DNA of 19,608 nt from assembly GCA_036401755.1 (NCBI GenBank), contig DASWUD010000270.1, positions 1-19,608 on the forward strand, read 5' to 3'. Position numbers and translations under genes: made by a program. The notes beneath the pieces were generated by a model. It was not told the origin of the DNA, ran no database searches, and was given only the letters and a program-made list of their open reading frames with translations. Source of the stretch: DASWUD01 sp036401755. GTDB taxonomy: Bacteria; Pseudomonadota; Gammaproteobacteria; Thiohalomonadales; Thiohalomonadaceae. Shown here in pieces: positions 1-8,384 of the stretch. Within the stretch, counting starts at the first letter, position 1. Each line of letters begins with the position of its first letter.

Positions 1-642
1 AACCTCCCCCACAACTTCAAGGGGACACACATGTCGCGTTTCGTGGAGATCCTCAACCGCCACGAACGGGAGATCTCGGTCAAGTCGTTCCGCGACATGC
101 TCAAGGAGATGACCGAACTACTGGAGGCCGAGGCGGGTCACATCGAGATGGCCTTCCCCTACTTCGTCAACAAGAAGGCCCCGGTCTCCGGCGTCGAGAG
201 CCTGATGGATTACGACGTCACCTTCATCGGCGAGCTGCGCGACGGCAAACCGCGCGTCAAGGTGAAGGTGGTGGTGCCGGTCACCAGCCTCTGTCCCTGC
301 TCCAAGAAGATCTCCGACTACGGTGCCCACAACCAGCGCTCCCACGTCACCGTGACGGTCTACTCCAAGGAGTTCATCTGGATCGAGGACATCATCGATC
401 TGGTGGAGAAGCAGGCCTCCTGCGAACTGTGGGGACTGCTCAAGCGGCCCGACGAAAAATATGTCACTGAGCGCGCCTACGACAACCCGAAATTCGTCGA
501 GGACATGGTGCGCGACGTGGCCGTGCAACTCAACAAGGACAACCGCGTGCTCGCCTATGTGGTGGAATCGGAAAACTTCGAGTCGATCCACAACCACTCT
601 GCCTACGCCCTCATCGAGCGCGACAAGACTCAGCAATCATAG
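1..642 (+). CDS. folE2: GTP cyclohydrolase FolE2 (type IB), 5'-truncated by the window edge
   Basis: Converts GTP to 7,8-dihydroneopterin triphosphate, the first step of folate synthesis (and of queuosine where present), in the cytoplasm. The frame is open from base 1: residues LPHNFKGTH precede the internal ATG at 31 and are typical FolE2 sequence, so that ATG is not the true start. About 213 C-terminal residues are visible of the usual roughly 260-300. The visible part carries the metal-site/catalytic segment SLCPCSKKISDYGAHNQRS (about positions 286-342) and a C-terminal HNHSAYA motif. FolE2 is the alternative to FolE and tolerates low zinc by using other metals (family knowledge). It is convergent with pgpA and ends just before a strong hairpin terminator. 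The family call is secure; only the N-terminus is missing. Confidence 0.95.
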   Translation, partial: NLPHNFKGTHMSRFVEILNRHEREISVKSFRDMLKEMTELLEAEAGHIEMAFPYFVNKKAPVSGVESLMDYDVTFIGELRDGKPRVKVKVVVPVTSLCPCSKKISDYGAHNQRSHVTVTVYSKEFIWIEDIIDLVEKQASCELWGLLKRPDEKYVTERAYDNPKFVEDMVRDVAVQLNKDNRVLAYVVESENFESIHNHSAYALIERDKTQQS

Positions 643-663
643 TGTGAATGGTTGCTCGCGGCT

Positions 664-692
664 AAAAGGCGCCTCAAGGCGCCTTTTCTTTT
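664..692 (+). terminator. Rho-independent terminator between folE2 and pgpA
   Basis: A perfect 10-bp stem (AAAAGGCGCC / GGCGCCTTTT) with a TCAA tetraloop is followed by TTTTCTTTT on the plus strand. It lies 22 bases after the folE2 stop. Read on the minus strand, the same hairpin ends in only four T residues, so it may act weakly in both directions for the convergent folE2 and pgpA transcripts. Confidence 0.9.
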
Positions 693-714
693 AGGTATTC
701 GCCGTTACACCATG

Positions 715-1218
715 CTAATGAAGCCACCAGGCGCCTAGCTGAAGCACCAGCGCCGCCATCACCCCTGCCAACAGGTCATCGAGCATGATGCCGAGACCGC
801 CAGCGACACCCCGGTCGATGGCGCGGATCGGCCACGGCTTGAGAATGTCGAAGAGGCGGAACAGCACGAAGCCGATGAGTACCCAGTAGACGCCGCCCGG
901 TGCCGCCGTCATGGTGACAAGAAAGCCCACCACCTCATCCCAGACGATGCCAGGATGGTCGTGCACGCCGAGCTTTTTGGCGGAGCCGTCGCAGATCACT
1001 ATGCCCGCCAGAAACAGCAGGACGGTAATGCCCAGATAGATGAGCAGGGAGAGCTGATCTAGCAACAGATAAATGGGTATCGCCGCGAGGGTGCCGAATG
1101 TACCCGGTGCCTTGGGTGAGAGGCCGCTGCCAAAACCGAGCGCCAGGAAATGGACGGGGTCGCGCAGCAGCTGCGCCTTGAGCCGTGGTGGGGAGTATTT
1201 ATCGGCCACGCTCTGCAT
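715..1218 (-). CDS. pgpA: Phosphatidylglycerophosphatase A
   Basis: Inner-membrane lipid phosphatase that dephosphorylates phosphatidylglycerol phosphate to phosphatidylglycerol. The 167-residue protein shows the PgpA blocks in order: GFGSGLSPKAPGTFGTL (about 28-44), VHDHPGIVWDEVVGFL (85-100), RLFDILKPWPIRAID (121-135) and GIMLDDLLAGV (143-153), separated by hydrophobic membrane segments. The frame stays open upstream to 1338, but the ATG at 1218 gives the family's normal length (about 170). The extra 40 residues of the longer frame are basic, low-complexity, unlike PgpA, and are read from inside thiL. With this start the gene overlaps the end of thiL by 20 bases, as expected for translationally coupled operon partners; thiL-pgpA adjacency is common in gammaproteobacteria. 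Confidence 0.93.
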   Translation of the reverse strand: MQSVADKYSPPRLKAQLLRDPVHFLALGFGSGLSPKAPGTFGTLAAIPIYLLLDQLSLLIYLGITVLLFLAGIVICDGSAKKLGVHDHPGIVWDEVVGFLVTMTAAPGGVYWVLIGFVLFRLFDILKPWPIRAIDRGVAGGLGIMLDDLLAGVMAALVLQLGAWWLH

Positions 1219-2176
1219 CCGCAAAGTGATCAAAGCCTCGCACCGCCAGCGGGAACGGCGTACCGTCACCTCGCAGTAGGCGCAGTCCAGCCTTGCTATC
1301 GATGATGCCGATGCGGGTGATGCCGCACGACCACTCACTGGCTAGGGCATGCAGCGTTGCCTCCCGATGCGGCGAGACGGTGAAGCAGAGCTCGTAGTCA
1401 TCGCCGCTGGCGAGGGCCAGTGGCCACGCCTGCTCCCGATCGGCGACCGTATCGAGCAGCTCGGCGGAGAGCGGCAGCGCCTCCACATCGAGGGTCGCAC
1501 CAAAACCGCTCGCCGCGAGGATATGGCCGAGATCGGCCACCAGACCATCAGAGATGTCGATGGCCGACGAGGCGATCTCGCGCAACGCCATACCTTCCTT
1601 CACGCGCGGCTCGGGACGGTCAAGGCGGGAACGCAGCATTGCGTTGCAGCTCTCGCCCTTGAGGATCTGCTGCAATGCAGCACCGGCATCGCCGAGGGTG
1701 CCGGTGACATAAATGGCATCACCGGGAAAGGCACCGCTACGCTTCAACGCCTTGCCCGCCGGTACCAGGCCGTGCATCTGCACCACCACCATCAACGGGC
1801 CGCGCACCGTATCGCCCCCCACCAGCTCGACACCATAGCGGTACGCCAGGGAGAAGAGCCCATCGGTAAATTGTGCGACAAACGCTTCATCCGCGGTCGG
1901 CAGACTGATGGCCAGCGTCGCCCAGGCCGGTTCGGCGCCCATCGCTGCCATGTCGCTGAGATTGACCGCCAACGCCTTGTGGCCGATGGCAAAGGGGTCG
2001 GTGCCTGCCGGAAAGTGGCGCCCCTCCACCATCGCATCGATGGCGACCGCCAACTCCATGCCGGGCAGCACGCGCAGCAGTGCGGCATCGTCACCGATGC
2101 CGAGTGCCACATCACCCCGGCGGATGCGCTGGCGGGCAAAGTACTTTTCGATGAGCTGAAATTCGGAGAGGGACAT
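1199..2176 (-). CDS. thiL: Thiamine-monophosphate kinase
   Basis: ATP-dependent phosphorylation of thiamine monophosphate to thiamine diphosphate, the active cofactor; cytoplasmic. The 325 residues match the usual family length. Visible motifs are GIGDDAALL (27-34) with the paired metal-binding aspartates, DAMVEGRHF (47-55), NLSDMAAMGAEP (72-83), GGDTVRG (120-126) and the C-terminal-domain motif DISDGLVADLGH (207-218). An AGGAG stretch lies about a dozen bases upstream of the ATG. It follows nusB by 47 bases and overlaps pgpA. The arrangement ribH-nusB-thiL-pgpA is a widespread proteobacterial operon. Confidence 0.96.
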   Translation of the reverse strand: MSLSEFQLIEKYFARQRIRRGDVALGIGDDAALLRVLPGMELAVAIDAMVEGRHFPAGTDPFAIGHKALAVNLSDMAAMGAEPAWATLAISLPTADEAFVAQFTDGLFSLAYRYGVELVGGDTVRGPLMVVVQMHGLVPAGKALKRSGAFPGDAIYVTGTLGDAGAALQQILKGESCNAMLRSRLDRPEPRVKEGMALREIASSAIDISDGLVADLGHILAASGFGATLDVEALPLSAELLDTVADREQAWPLALASGDDYELCFTVSPHREATLHALASEWSCGITRIGIIDSKAGLRLLRGDGTPFPLAVRGFDHFADAERGR

Positions 2177-2223
2177 GGGGACTCACACTCCTGAAGGGAA
2201 CAACTGCTGTGCCTGCGCAACGG

Positions 2224-2655
2224 CTATTTCGATTTGGCCTTGAACTCCGCCGCGCGCAGCTGTTTGGCCACCTTGTCGAGCAGGCCATTGACGAACTTGT
2301 GGCCTTGCTCGGCACCAAAGCTCTTGGCCAGCTCCACCGCTTCGTTGATGGCGACCCGATAGGGTACGTCCAGGCGGTACTGCAGTTCATACAGGCCGAT
2401 CAGCAGCGCGGCGCGCTCCACCGGATCGACCTGCTCCATCGGACGCGACACATGGGGCAGACAGTGCGCCTCCAGATCGGTGATATGCGAGGGGATCTGA
2501 TGGAGCAGCTCCTTGAAGTAGTCGAGATCGGTCTTCGCCATATCCTCTTCCTGGAGGAACTGCGTTTCGATATCGCTCAGGCTCTGCCCCGTCAGCTGCC
2601 ACTGATAGAGGGCCTGCAGGGCACGGCGGCGCGCGTTGCTGCGTTCACGACTCAC
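2224..2655 (-). CDS. nusB: Transcription antitermination protein NusB
   Basis: RNA-binding factor that pairs with S10 (NusE) at boxA to promote processive rRNA transcription. At 143 residues it has the all-helical NusB layout: an N-terminal arginine-rich start (RSNARRRALQALYQWQ), a middle DPVERAALLIGLYEL block and the C-terminal VAINEAVELAKSFGAEQGHKFVNG region. It sits between ribH (43 bases before) and thiL (47 bases after), the standard location for this gene. Nothing is missing or unusual. Confidence 0.97.
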   Translation of the reverse strand: MSRERSNARRRALQALYQWQLTGQSLSDIETQFLQEEDMAKTDLDYFKELLHQIPSHITDLEAHCLPHVSRPMEQVDPVERAALLIGLYELQYRLDVPYRVAINEAVELAKSFGAEQGHKFVNGLLDKVAKQLRAAEFKAKSK

Positions 2656-2698
2656 TGCTGCACCGCCATTTCGATTACCGGCACGGAAAAACCTCTTC

Positions 2699-3175
<477 letters not shown>

Positions 3176-3208
3176 GACACTCTCCCCTTCGAATGTTATT
3201 TGCGTTGT

Positions 3209-4318
3209 TCACTCTTCCACATAACCGACCACTTCCAGGCCGAAGCCGGGAAGTGCATGCATCTTCTTCGGCGCGCTCAGCACGCGCATCTTGCGCACGC
3301 CGAGATCGAGCAGGATCTGCGCGCCGATCCCGTAGCTGCGCAGATCACCGGTCTTCTCCGGCGGCGAATTTTCAAACCCCTGATCCATCAGCTCGTAGGT
3401 CTTGATGTGACGGATCAGCTGCTCGGCCGACTCGGTCTGGCGCAGGATCACCACCACGCCGTTGCCGGCCTCGGCCACGCGCTGCATGGCACCGCGCAAC
3501 GGCCAGCCGCAATCGCCGCGCCGGTTGTCGAACAGGTCGCACAGGGTGTTCTGCAGGTGAACGCGCACCAGGGTCGGGTTATCGCCCTGGAGCTCGCCCT
3601 TCACCAGAGCGATGTGCATCTCGCGGTCGAACACATCCCTATAAGCGACCAGACGGAACTCACCGAATTCGGTGGGCATCTTGCACTCGGCAACGCGTTC
3701 CACCGTCGGCTCGTTCTGCAGCCGATAGTGGATGAGGTCGGCAATGGTGCCCATCTTCAGACCATGCTGCTTGGCGAAGATCTCCAGGTCGGGACGGCGC
3801 GCCATGGTGCCATCCTCGTTGAGGATCTCGACGATCACCGCGGCCGGTTCGAGGCCGGCGAGGCGAGTCAGGTCGCAACCTGCTTCAGTATGGCCGGCAC
3901 GGGTGAGTACGCCACCGGGCTGCGCCATCAACGGGAAGATGTGGCCGGGCTGTACTACATCGTCGGCCTTGGCATTGGGTGCCACTGCGGCACGCACAGT
4001 AAGGGCGCGGTCGTAGGCGGAGATGCCGGTGGTCACCCCCTGCGCCGCCTCGATGGAGACGGTGAAGTTGGTACTGTGCTTGTCATTGGTATTGCTCACC
4101 ATCAGCGGCAGACGCAACTGCTGGCAGCGCTCGCGCGTGAGTGTCAGGCAGATGAGGCCACGCCCATAGCGCGCCATGAAGTTGATATCCTCGGGCCGCA
4201 CCAGCGAACCGGCCATGATCAGATCACCTTCGTTCTCGCGATCCTCATCATCCATCAGGATGACCATCTTGCCCTGGCGAATGTCTTCGATAATCTCTTC
4301 GATGCTGTTGAGTGCCAT
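3209..4318 (-). CDS. ribB: RibBX: DHBP synthase with a degenerate GTP cyclohydrolase II-like domain
   Basis: The N-terminal half (about 1-200) is 3,4-dihydroxy-2-butanone 4-phosphate synthase, which makes the four-carbon riboflavin precursor from ribulose 5-phosphate. It has DDEDRENEGD (23-32), SVSIE-type core residues near 87-92 and RAGHTEA (140-146). The C-terminal half (about 211-369) is related to RibA, but the active site is gone. Where E. coli RibA has the zinc cysteines in SEC...CDCG, this protein reads LQN...GDCG (255-271), keeping one of the three. The GREGRNIGL-type catalytic loop is replaced by RQTESAEQL (293-301). This matches the RibBX variant described in Proteobacteria, in which the second domain lacks GTP cyclohydrolase II activity. 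A separate ribA should therefore exist elsewhere in the genome. It lies between ribE (44 bases) and ribH (33 bases). Confidence 0.93.
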   Translation of the reverse strand: MALNSIEEIIEDIRQGKMVILMDDEDRENEGDLIMAGSLVRPEDINFMARYGRGLICLTLTRERCQQLRLPLMVSNTNDKHSTNFTVSIEAAQGVTTGISAYDRALTVRAAVAPNAKADDVVQPGHIFPLMAQPGGVLTRAGHTEAGCDLTRLAGLEPAAVIVEILNEDGTMARRPDLEIFAKQHGLKMGTIADLIHYRLQNEPTVERVAECKMPTEFGEFRLVAYRDVFDREMHIALVKGELQGDNPTLVRVHLQNTLCDLFDNRRGDCGWPLRGAMQRVAEAGNGVVVILRQTESAEQLIRHIKTYELMDQGFENSPPEKTGDLRSYGIGAQILLDLGVRKMRVLSAPKKMHALPGFGLEVVGYVEE

Positions 4319-4362
4319 AGTGACCCGTGATTCAACGTTTAGTGCGACACGATGTCGCGCAA

Positions 4363-5028
4363 CTATTTCATGAAGCCGTGCTCGGCGAGAAAACCGAGCG
4401 TGATGCCGCCACCCTGCGGTTTACCTTCGGCTGCCTGCTCACCGAGCAGTAGCCGTTCCAGATAACGGGCAATGAGATCAACCTCCAGGTTGATGCGACT
4501 GCCGCGGCGATATTCGCCAATGATCGTCTCCTGTAACGTGTGCGGCACGATGTTTAGCGCAAAGATCGCCCCCTCCACGCTATTCACCGTCAGGCTGACC
4601 CCGTCGATGCAGATGGAGCCCTTGCCGGCAATATATTTCGCGAGTCCACCCGGCGCCTGGATGCGAAAGCGTTCGGAGCGGCCATCGCTGTAGCGCTCCA
4701 CCACCTCACCGATGCCATCCACATGGCCGCTCACCAGATGGCCACCGAGACGCGTGGTCGGGGTGAGCGCCTTCTCCAGATTGACCCGCTGCCCCACCTT
4801 CAACTGCGCAAAGGTGGTGTGGGCGAGTGTTTCAGCGGAGACATCGGCCCAGAAGCCGTCACCCGGCAACGCCACCGCGGTGAGGCAGACGCCGTTGACC
4901 GCGATACTGTCACCCAGCTGCACGTCGCCGAGGTCGAGTTTGCCACTACGCACCCGCAGCCGCAGGTCGCTGCCCTGCGCTTCGAGCGCAGCGATGGTGC
5001 CCACTGCTTGGATGATGCCGGTAAACAT
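4363..5028 (-). CDS. ribE: Riboflavin synthase, alpha subunit
   Basis: Dismutates two lumazine molecules to riboflavin plus the pyrimidine precursor. The 221 residues form two tandem lumazine-binding barrels, each with its signature: MFTGIIQ at the N-terminus, VNGVCLTA (44-51), SGHVDGIGEV (100-109) at the start of repeat two, and IDGVSLTVN (141-149). Length and motifs are intact. It sits between ribD and ribBX with gaps of about 40 bases. There is no FMN riboswitch-sized leader in front of any rib gene here, so the pathway is probably transcribed from upstream in the operon. The gene is called ribC in some organisms. Confidence 0.96.
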   Translation of the reverse strand: MFTGIIQAVGTIAALEAQGSDLRLRVRSGKLDLGDVQLGDSIAVNGVCLTAVALPGDGFWADVSAETLAHTTFAQLKVGQRVNLEKALTPTTRLGGHLVSGHVDGIGEVVERYSDGRSERFRIQAPGGLAKYIAGKGSICIDGVSLTVNSVEGAIFALNIVPHTLQETIIGEYRRGSRINLEVDLIARYLERLLLGEQAAEGKPQGGGITLGFLAEHGFMK

Positions 5029-5069
5029 GGTCGCTCTTGGTCAGGACGGAATCTGCAAAGATACAGCAA

Positions 5070-6188
5070 TCAGGCAGGCTTGTATCGCCTCTCGGCGATG
5101 CGCGCGGTGAGACGCCAATCCTCGCCGATGGGACGAATATCGCTGATGGCCAACGGTACCACATCGGCCATTGCCTCCAGCCCCGGGGTGTGGAACAGCC
5201 CACGTGCGCTATCCCCCATCAGGATCGGGGCCATATAGATGATCAGTTCGTCGATCAATCCCGCATGCAACATGGCACCGCTGAGGGTCGCACCGGTCTC
5301 CAGCAAGGCTTCGTTGATCTCGCGCTCGGCGAGCAGCGTCATCAACGCCGCCAAATCGATGGTGTCATCGGCGCGCTTCGCCAGTACCACGACCTCCGCC
5401 CCGGCCGCATCCAGCGCCTTGCGCGGGCCTGCGTCGTTGCACGCGGTAACGATCAACGTCTGGCCCGGGGCCTTGACGATCTGCGCGGTAACGGGGGTGC
5501 TGAGATGGGGATCCAGCACCACGCGCAACGGCTGATGGCTGAACCCTTCGAGGCGTACATTGAGTTGCGGGTCGTCGGCCAGTACGGTGCCGATGCCGGT
5601 GATGATGGCTGAGCTGCGGGCGCGCAAGCGCTGCACATCCTCGCGCGCTGCCGCTCCGGTGATCCATTTGCTCTCACCGGAGGCCATCGCGGTACGCCCA
5701 TCGACACTCATCGCCAGCTTGCTGCGAATGAAGGGTCGCCCTTCGCGCATCCGCATCACGAAGCCGGGATTGAGTGCCTCGGCCTGGGCTGCAAGCAGAC
5801 CGCTCGCCACCTCGATACCGGCATGGCGCAATTGTGCCAGCCCATTGCCCGCCACCTGCGGATTGGGGTCTTCCATGGCGGCCACCACGCGACTGACGCC
5901 AGCGGCGATCAGCGCGTCACTGCAGGGCGGCGTGCGGCCGTGGTGGCAACAAGGTTCGAGCGTCACGTAAGCAGTTGCGCCGTGGGCACGCTCGCCGGCG
6001 TTGCGTAGCGCATGCACTTCGGCATGGGGGCCCCCGGCAAATTCGTGCCACCCTTCGCCGACGATCTCGCCATTGCGTACCAGTACGCAACCGACACGAG
6101 GATTGGGGCTGGTGGTGTAGAGGCCACGCTCTGCCAGCAGCAAAGCCTGAGCCATGAAGCGGTAATCATCTGCTGAAAAAGAGCTCAT
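5070..6188 (-). CDS. ribD: Bifunctional riboflavin deaminase/reductase RibD
   Basis: Carries out the deamination and then the NADPH-dependent side-chain reduction that follow GTP cyclohydrolase II in riboflavin synthesis. The N-terminal zinc deaminase domain (about 1-145) shows HAEVHAL (55-61) and PCCHHGRTPPC (79-89), giving the histidine, two cysteines and catalytic glutamate. The reductase domain (about 155-372) begins RPFIRSKLAMSVDGRTA and contains WITGAAAREDVQRLRA. At 372 residues it is the normal fused length. It starts 6 bases after the nrdR stop, so the two are probably translationally coupled. Confidence 0.96.
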   Translation of the reverse strand: MSSFSADDYRFMAQALLLAERGLYTTSPNPRVGCVLVRNGEIVGEGWHEFAGGPHAEVHALRNAGERAHGATAYVTLEPCCHHGRTPPCSDALIAAGVSRVVAAMEDPNPQVAGNGLAQLRHAGIEVASGLLAAQAEALNPGFVMRMREGRPFIRSKLAMSVDGRTAMASGESKWITGAAAREDVQRLRARSSAIITGIGTVLADDPQLNVRLEGFSHQPLRVVLDPHLSTPVTAQIVKAPGQTLIVTACNDAGPRKALDAAGAEVVVLAKRADDTIDLAALMTLLAEREINEALLETGATLSGAMLHAGLIDELIIYMAPILMGDSARGLFHTPGLEAMADVVPLAISDIRPIGEDWRLTARIAERRYKPA

Positions 6189-6194
6189 GGCGTT

Positions 6195-6707
6195 CTACTT
6201 TGATTTCTTCTCTTTATCGAGTAGCGAGAGCTGGTTCTCGCGGGCCGCCGCCGAGGGCTCGCTCTGCAAACGTTCGATCTCTTCGCGAAAAGCATTTACA
6301 TCCTGGAAGCTGCGATAGACCGAGGCAAAGCGCACATAGGCCACCTCATCCAGTTCGCGCAGCTCCTGCATCACCAGTTCGCCGACCAGCCGTGATTTCA
6401 CTTCGCGATCGCCGGTAGCGCGCAGCTTGTGCATGATGCGGTTGAGCGCCCCCTCGATCGCCTCGGTGCTCACCGGGCGCTTCTCCAGAGCCCGTTGCAT
6501 CCCTGAGCGCAACTTCTCTTCGTCGAATGGCACGCGGCTGCCATCGTTCTTGACGATACGCGGCATCACCAGTTCGGCGGTTTCGAAGGTTGTGAAACGC
6601 TCGCCACAAGTCAGGCACTCACGGCGGCGGCGCACCGAATCGCCCTCGTTGGCGAGGCGCGAATCGATCACCTTGGTATCGGGAGCTTCGCAGAAGGGAC
6701 AGCGCAT
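6195..6707 (-). CDS. nrdR: Transcriptional repressor NrdR
   Basis: Zinc-ribbon/ATP-cone regulator that represses ribonucleotide reductase genes in response to dATP/ATP. The zinc ribbon is visible as CPFC (C3, C6) and CLTCGERF (C31, C34), followed by the RRRREC basic segment and an ATP-cone domain (about 49-139, beginning PRIVKNDGSRVPFDEEKLRSG). The 170 residues are slightly longer than the E. coli protein because of a charged C-terminal tail ending KEKKSK. It lies between glyA and ribD, its usual gammaproteobacterial position. Confidence 0.96.
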   Translation of the reverse strand: MRCPFCEAPDTKVIDSRLANEGDSVRRRRECLTCGERFTTFETAELVMPRIVKNDGSRVPFDEEKLRSGMQRALEKRPVSTEAIEGALNRIMHKLRATGDREVKSRLVGELVMQELRELDEVAYVRFASVYRSFQDVNAFREEIERLQSEPSAAARENQLSLLDKEKKSK

Positions 6708-6801
6708 AGAATCAGAAGCAAGTTACAAAGGTGCAAGGGACAAGAATCCATCTTCATGACACGGAGGAGCTATTCACGTTACTGTCTTGCCTCTCCGACT
6801 A

Positions 6802-6821
6802 GGAGGGAATTCATTCCCCCC
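6802..6821 (-). other. Hairpin between glyA and nrdR
   Basis: Read on the minus strand, GGGGGGAA and TTCCCTCC form an 8-bp stem (one G-U pair) around a TGAA tetraloop, in the 132-base gap after glyA. There is no T-tract after it, so it is more likely an RNA processing or stability element, or a partial attenuator, than a full terminator. The rest of the gap shows nothing I can assign. Confidence 0.35.
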
Positions 6822-6839
6822 TACCCGAATGTTCCTGCC

Positions 6840-8090
6840 TTACGCGTAGACCGGCAGGCGCTTGCAGATCTCCAGCACCTTGGCCTTGGTGGCGGCGATC
6901 ACCTTGGCGTCGCCGCGCGAGTCGATGACATCACAGATCCAATTGGCCAGATCGGTGACATCCTTCTCGGTGAAGCCACGGGTGGTGACCGCCGGGGTGC
7001 CGATGCGGATGCCGGAGGTGACGAAGGGCGACTGCGGATCGTTGGGCACCGAGTTCTTGTTGATGGTGATGTAGGAGCTGCCCAACCAGGCGTCCACATC
7101 CTTGCCGGTCAGCCCTTGCTTGATGAAGCTCACCAGAAACAGGTGGTTGTCGGTGCCACCGGAGACCACGTCGTAACCGCGTGACATGAAGACCTTGGCC
7201 ATGGCGCGGGCGTTGGTCACCACCTGCTGCTGGTAGCTCTTGAACTCGGGCAGCAGCGCCTCCTTGAAGGCCACTGCCTTGGCGGCGATGACGTGCATCA
7301 GCGGGCCGCCCTGGGTACCGGGGAAGACCAGCGAACTGAGCTTCTTCTCGATCTCGGGGTTGGCCTTGGCGAGGATCACCCCGCCGCGCGGACCGCGCAG
7401 GGTCTTGTGGGTGGTGGTGGTGGTGACGTCGGCGATCTGCACCGGGCTCGGGTAGACGCCGGCGGCGACCAGGCCGGCCACGTGGGCCATGTCGACGAAC
7501 AGGTAGGCGCCCACTTTGTCGGCGATGGCGCGGAAGCGCTGCCAGTCGACCACACGGGAGTAGGCGGAGAATCCGGCGATGACCATCTTCGGCTTGTGTT
7601 CGAGGGCCAAGCGCTCCACCTCGGCATAGTCGATATAGCCCTGCTCGTCGATGCCATACTGCACGGCATGGTAGATCTTGCCGGAGAAGTTGACCTTGGC
7701 GCCGTGGGTCAGGTGGCCGCCGTGGGCCAGGCTCATGCCGAGCACAGTGTCACCCGGATTGAGCAGCGCCATATAGACGGCGGCGTTGGCCTGGGAACCG
7801 GAGTGGGGCTGCACGTTGGCGTAGTCGGCGCCGAACAGCTGCTTGAGGCGCGCGATGGCGAGATCCTCGACAATATCCACATACTCGCAGCCGCCGTAGT
7901 AACGCTTGCCGGGATAGCCCTCGGCATACTTGTTGGTGAGCACCGAACCCTGCGCCTGCATGACGCGCGGGCTGGTGTAGTTTTCCGAGGCGATCAGCTC
8001 GATATGCTCCTCCTGGCGCACCTCCTCCTTCTGAATGGCCGCCCATACTTCGTCATCAAAACCGGCGATCCGCATATCTTTGCTAAACAT
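6840..8090 (-). CDS. glyA: Serine hydroxymethyltransferase
   Basis: PLP enzyme that interconverts serine and glycine while charging tetrahydrofolate with a one-carbon unit. From the ATG at 8090 it has 416 residues, the family length. Signatures are ELIASENYTSP (31-41), the substrate/PLP-binding PHSGSQANAAVY (95-106), DMAHVAGLVAAGVYPSP (200-216) and TTTTTHKTLRGPRGG (223-237) with Schiff-base Lys229. The frame is open 36 codons further upstream, but that extension has no SHMT character. The chosen start has an AGAGGTG ribosome site seven bases ahead and begins MFSKDMRIAGFDDEVW, a normal GlyA N-terminus. It is probably the first gene of the run down to pgpA. Confidence 0.97.
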   Translation of the reverse strand: MFSKDMRIAGFDDEVWAAIQKEEVRQEEHIELIASENYTSPRVMQAQGSVLTNKYAEGYPGKRYYGGCEYVDIVEDLAIARLKQLFGADYANVQPHSGSQANAAVYMALLNPGDTVLGMSLAHGGHLTHGAKVNFSGKIYHAVQYGIDEQGYIDYAEVERLALEHKPKMVIAGFSAYSRVVDWQRFRAIADKVGAYLFVDMAHVAGLVAAGVYPSPVQIADVTTTTTHKTLRGPRGGVILAKANPEIEKKLSSLVFPGTQGGPLMHVIAAKAVAFKEALLPEFKSYQQQVVTNARAMAKVFMSRGYDVVSGGTDNHLFLVSFIKQGLTGKDVDAWLGSSYITINKNSVPNDPQSPFVTSGIRIGTPAVTTRGFTEKDVTDLANWICDVIDSRGDAKVIAATKAKVLEICKRLPVYA

Positions 8091-8384
8091 CGTGCACCTC
8101 TGAAAAGTCATTCCGGACAAGGGGCGCGGCGAAGTATCTGGCGATACCGCCCCGCAGGAAAAGAGGCCAATTTTAAACGATCCGGCTTTGGATTGCATGA
8201 CTCGGAAAGTTCACCACATCAGCAGCTGGCGGGACCATACCTCTCAGGGCGACAGAAAAAGAAAGACCCCGCATACGCGGGGTCTGTTCAGGTGAAGTCC
8301 CTTCCTTCTCTGTTCTAAGTGCCAGAGTTCTCCGGCAACGGGCCCTTTGCGGGCCTCTAGTTGTGTCCCCCCCTTGAGATTTGA
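8091..8384 (-). other. Gap between the 8385-9323 gene and glyA: leader and structured 3' region
   Basis: These 294 bases hold no gene. Going along the minus strand from the upstream stop codon there are three consecutive hairpins: GGCCC/GGGCC at 8341-8355, a 6-bp stem with a G-U pair at 8321-8336, and the terminator at 8254-8284. The remaining part (about 8106-8250) must hold the glyA promoter and leader. I see only a weak AT-rich TTTAAAAT stretch near 8170-8177 and no convincing -35. I find no glycine riboswitch-like fold by eye. Confidence 0.5.
8254..8284 (-). terminator. Rho-independent terminator of the 8385-9323 gene
   Basis: On the minus strand, GACCCCGC and GCGGGGTC form an 8-bp GC-rich stem with a GTAT loop, directly followed by TTTCTTTTTCT. 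It lies 100 bases after the stop of the upstream periplasmic-protein gene and separates that unit from glyA. Confidence 0.9.

Noticed and set aside
4319..5069. Possible FMN riboswitch in front of a rib gene
   Set aside because: All gaps between rib genes are about 6-45 bases, too short for the roughly 120-base RFN element, and no RFN-like conserved blocks are visible.
7400..7425. Run of GTG triplets resembling a microsatellite
   Set aside because: It encodes the conserved threonine run of the GlyA PLP-lysine motif (TTTTTHKT), so protein sequence explains it.
8091..8250. Possible glycine riboswitch or strong promoter before glyA
   Set aside because: No tandem glycine-aptamer-like fold and no -35/-10 pair of acceptable quality could be found by eye; only an AT-rich TTTAAAAT stretch.
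7293..8318. Long open frame on the plus strand across glyA
   Set aside because: Antisense to serine hydroxymethyltransferase with intact motifs. The translation is GVGLGEDH-type low complexity without domains.
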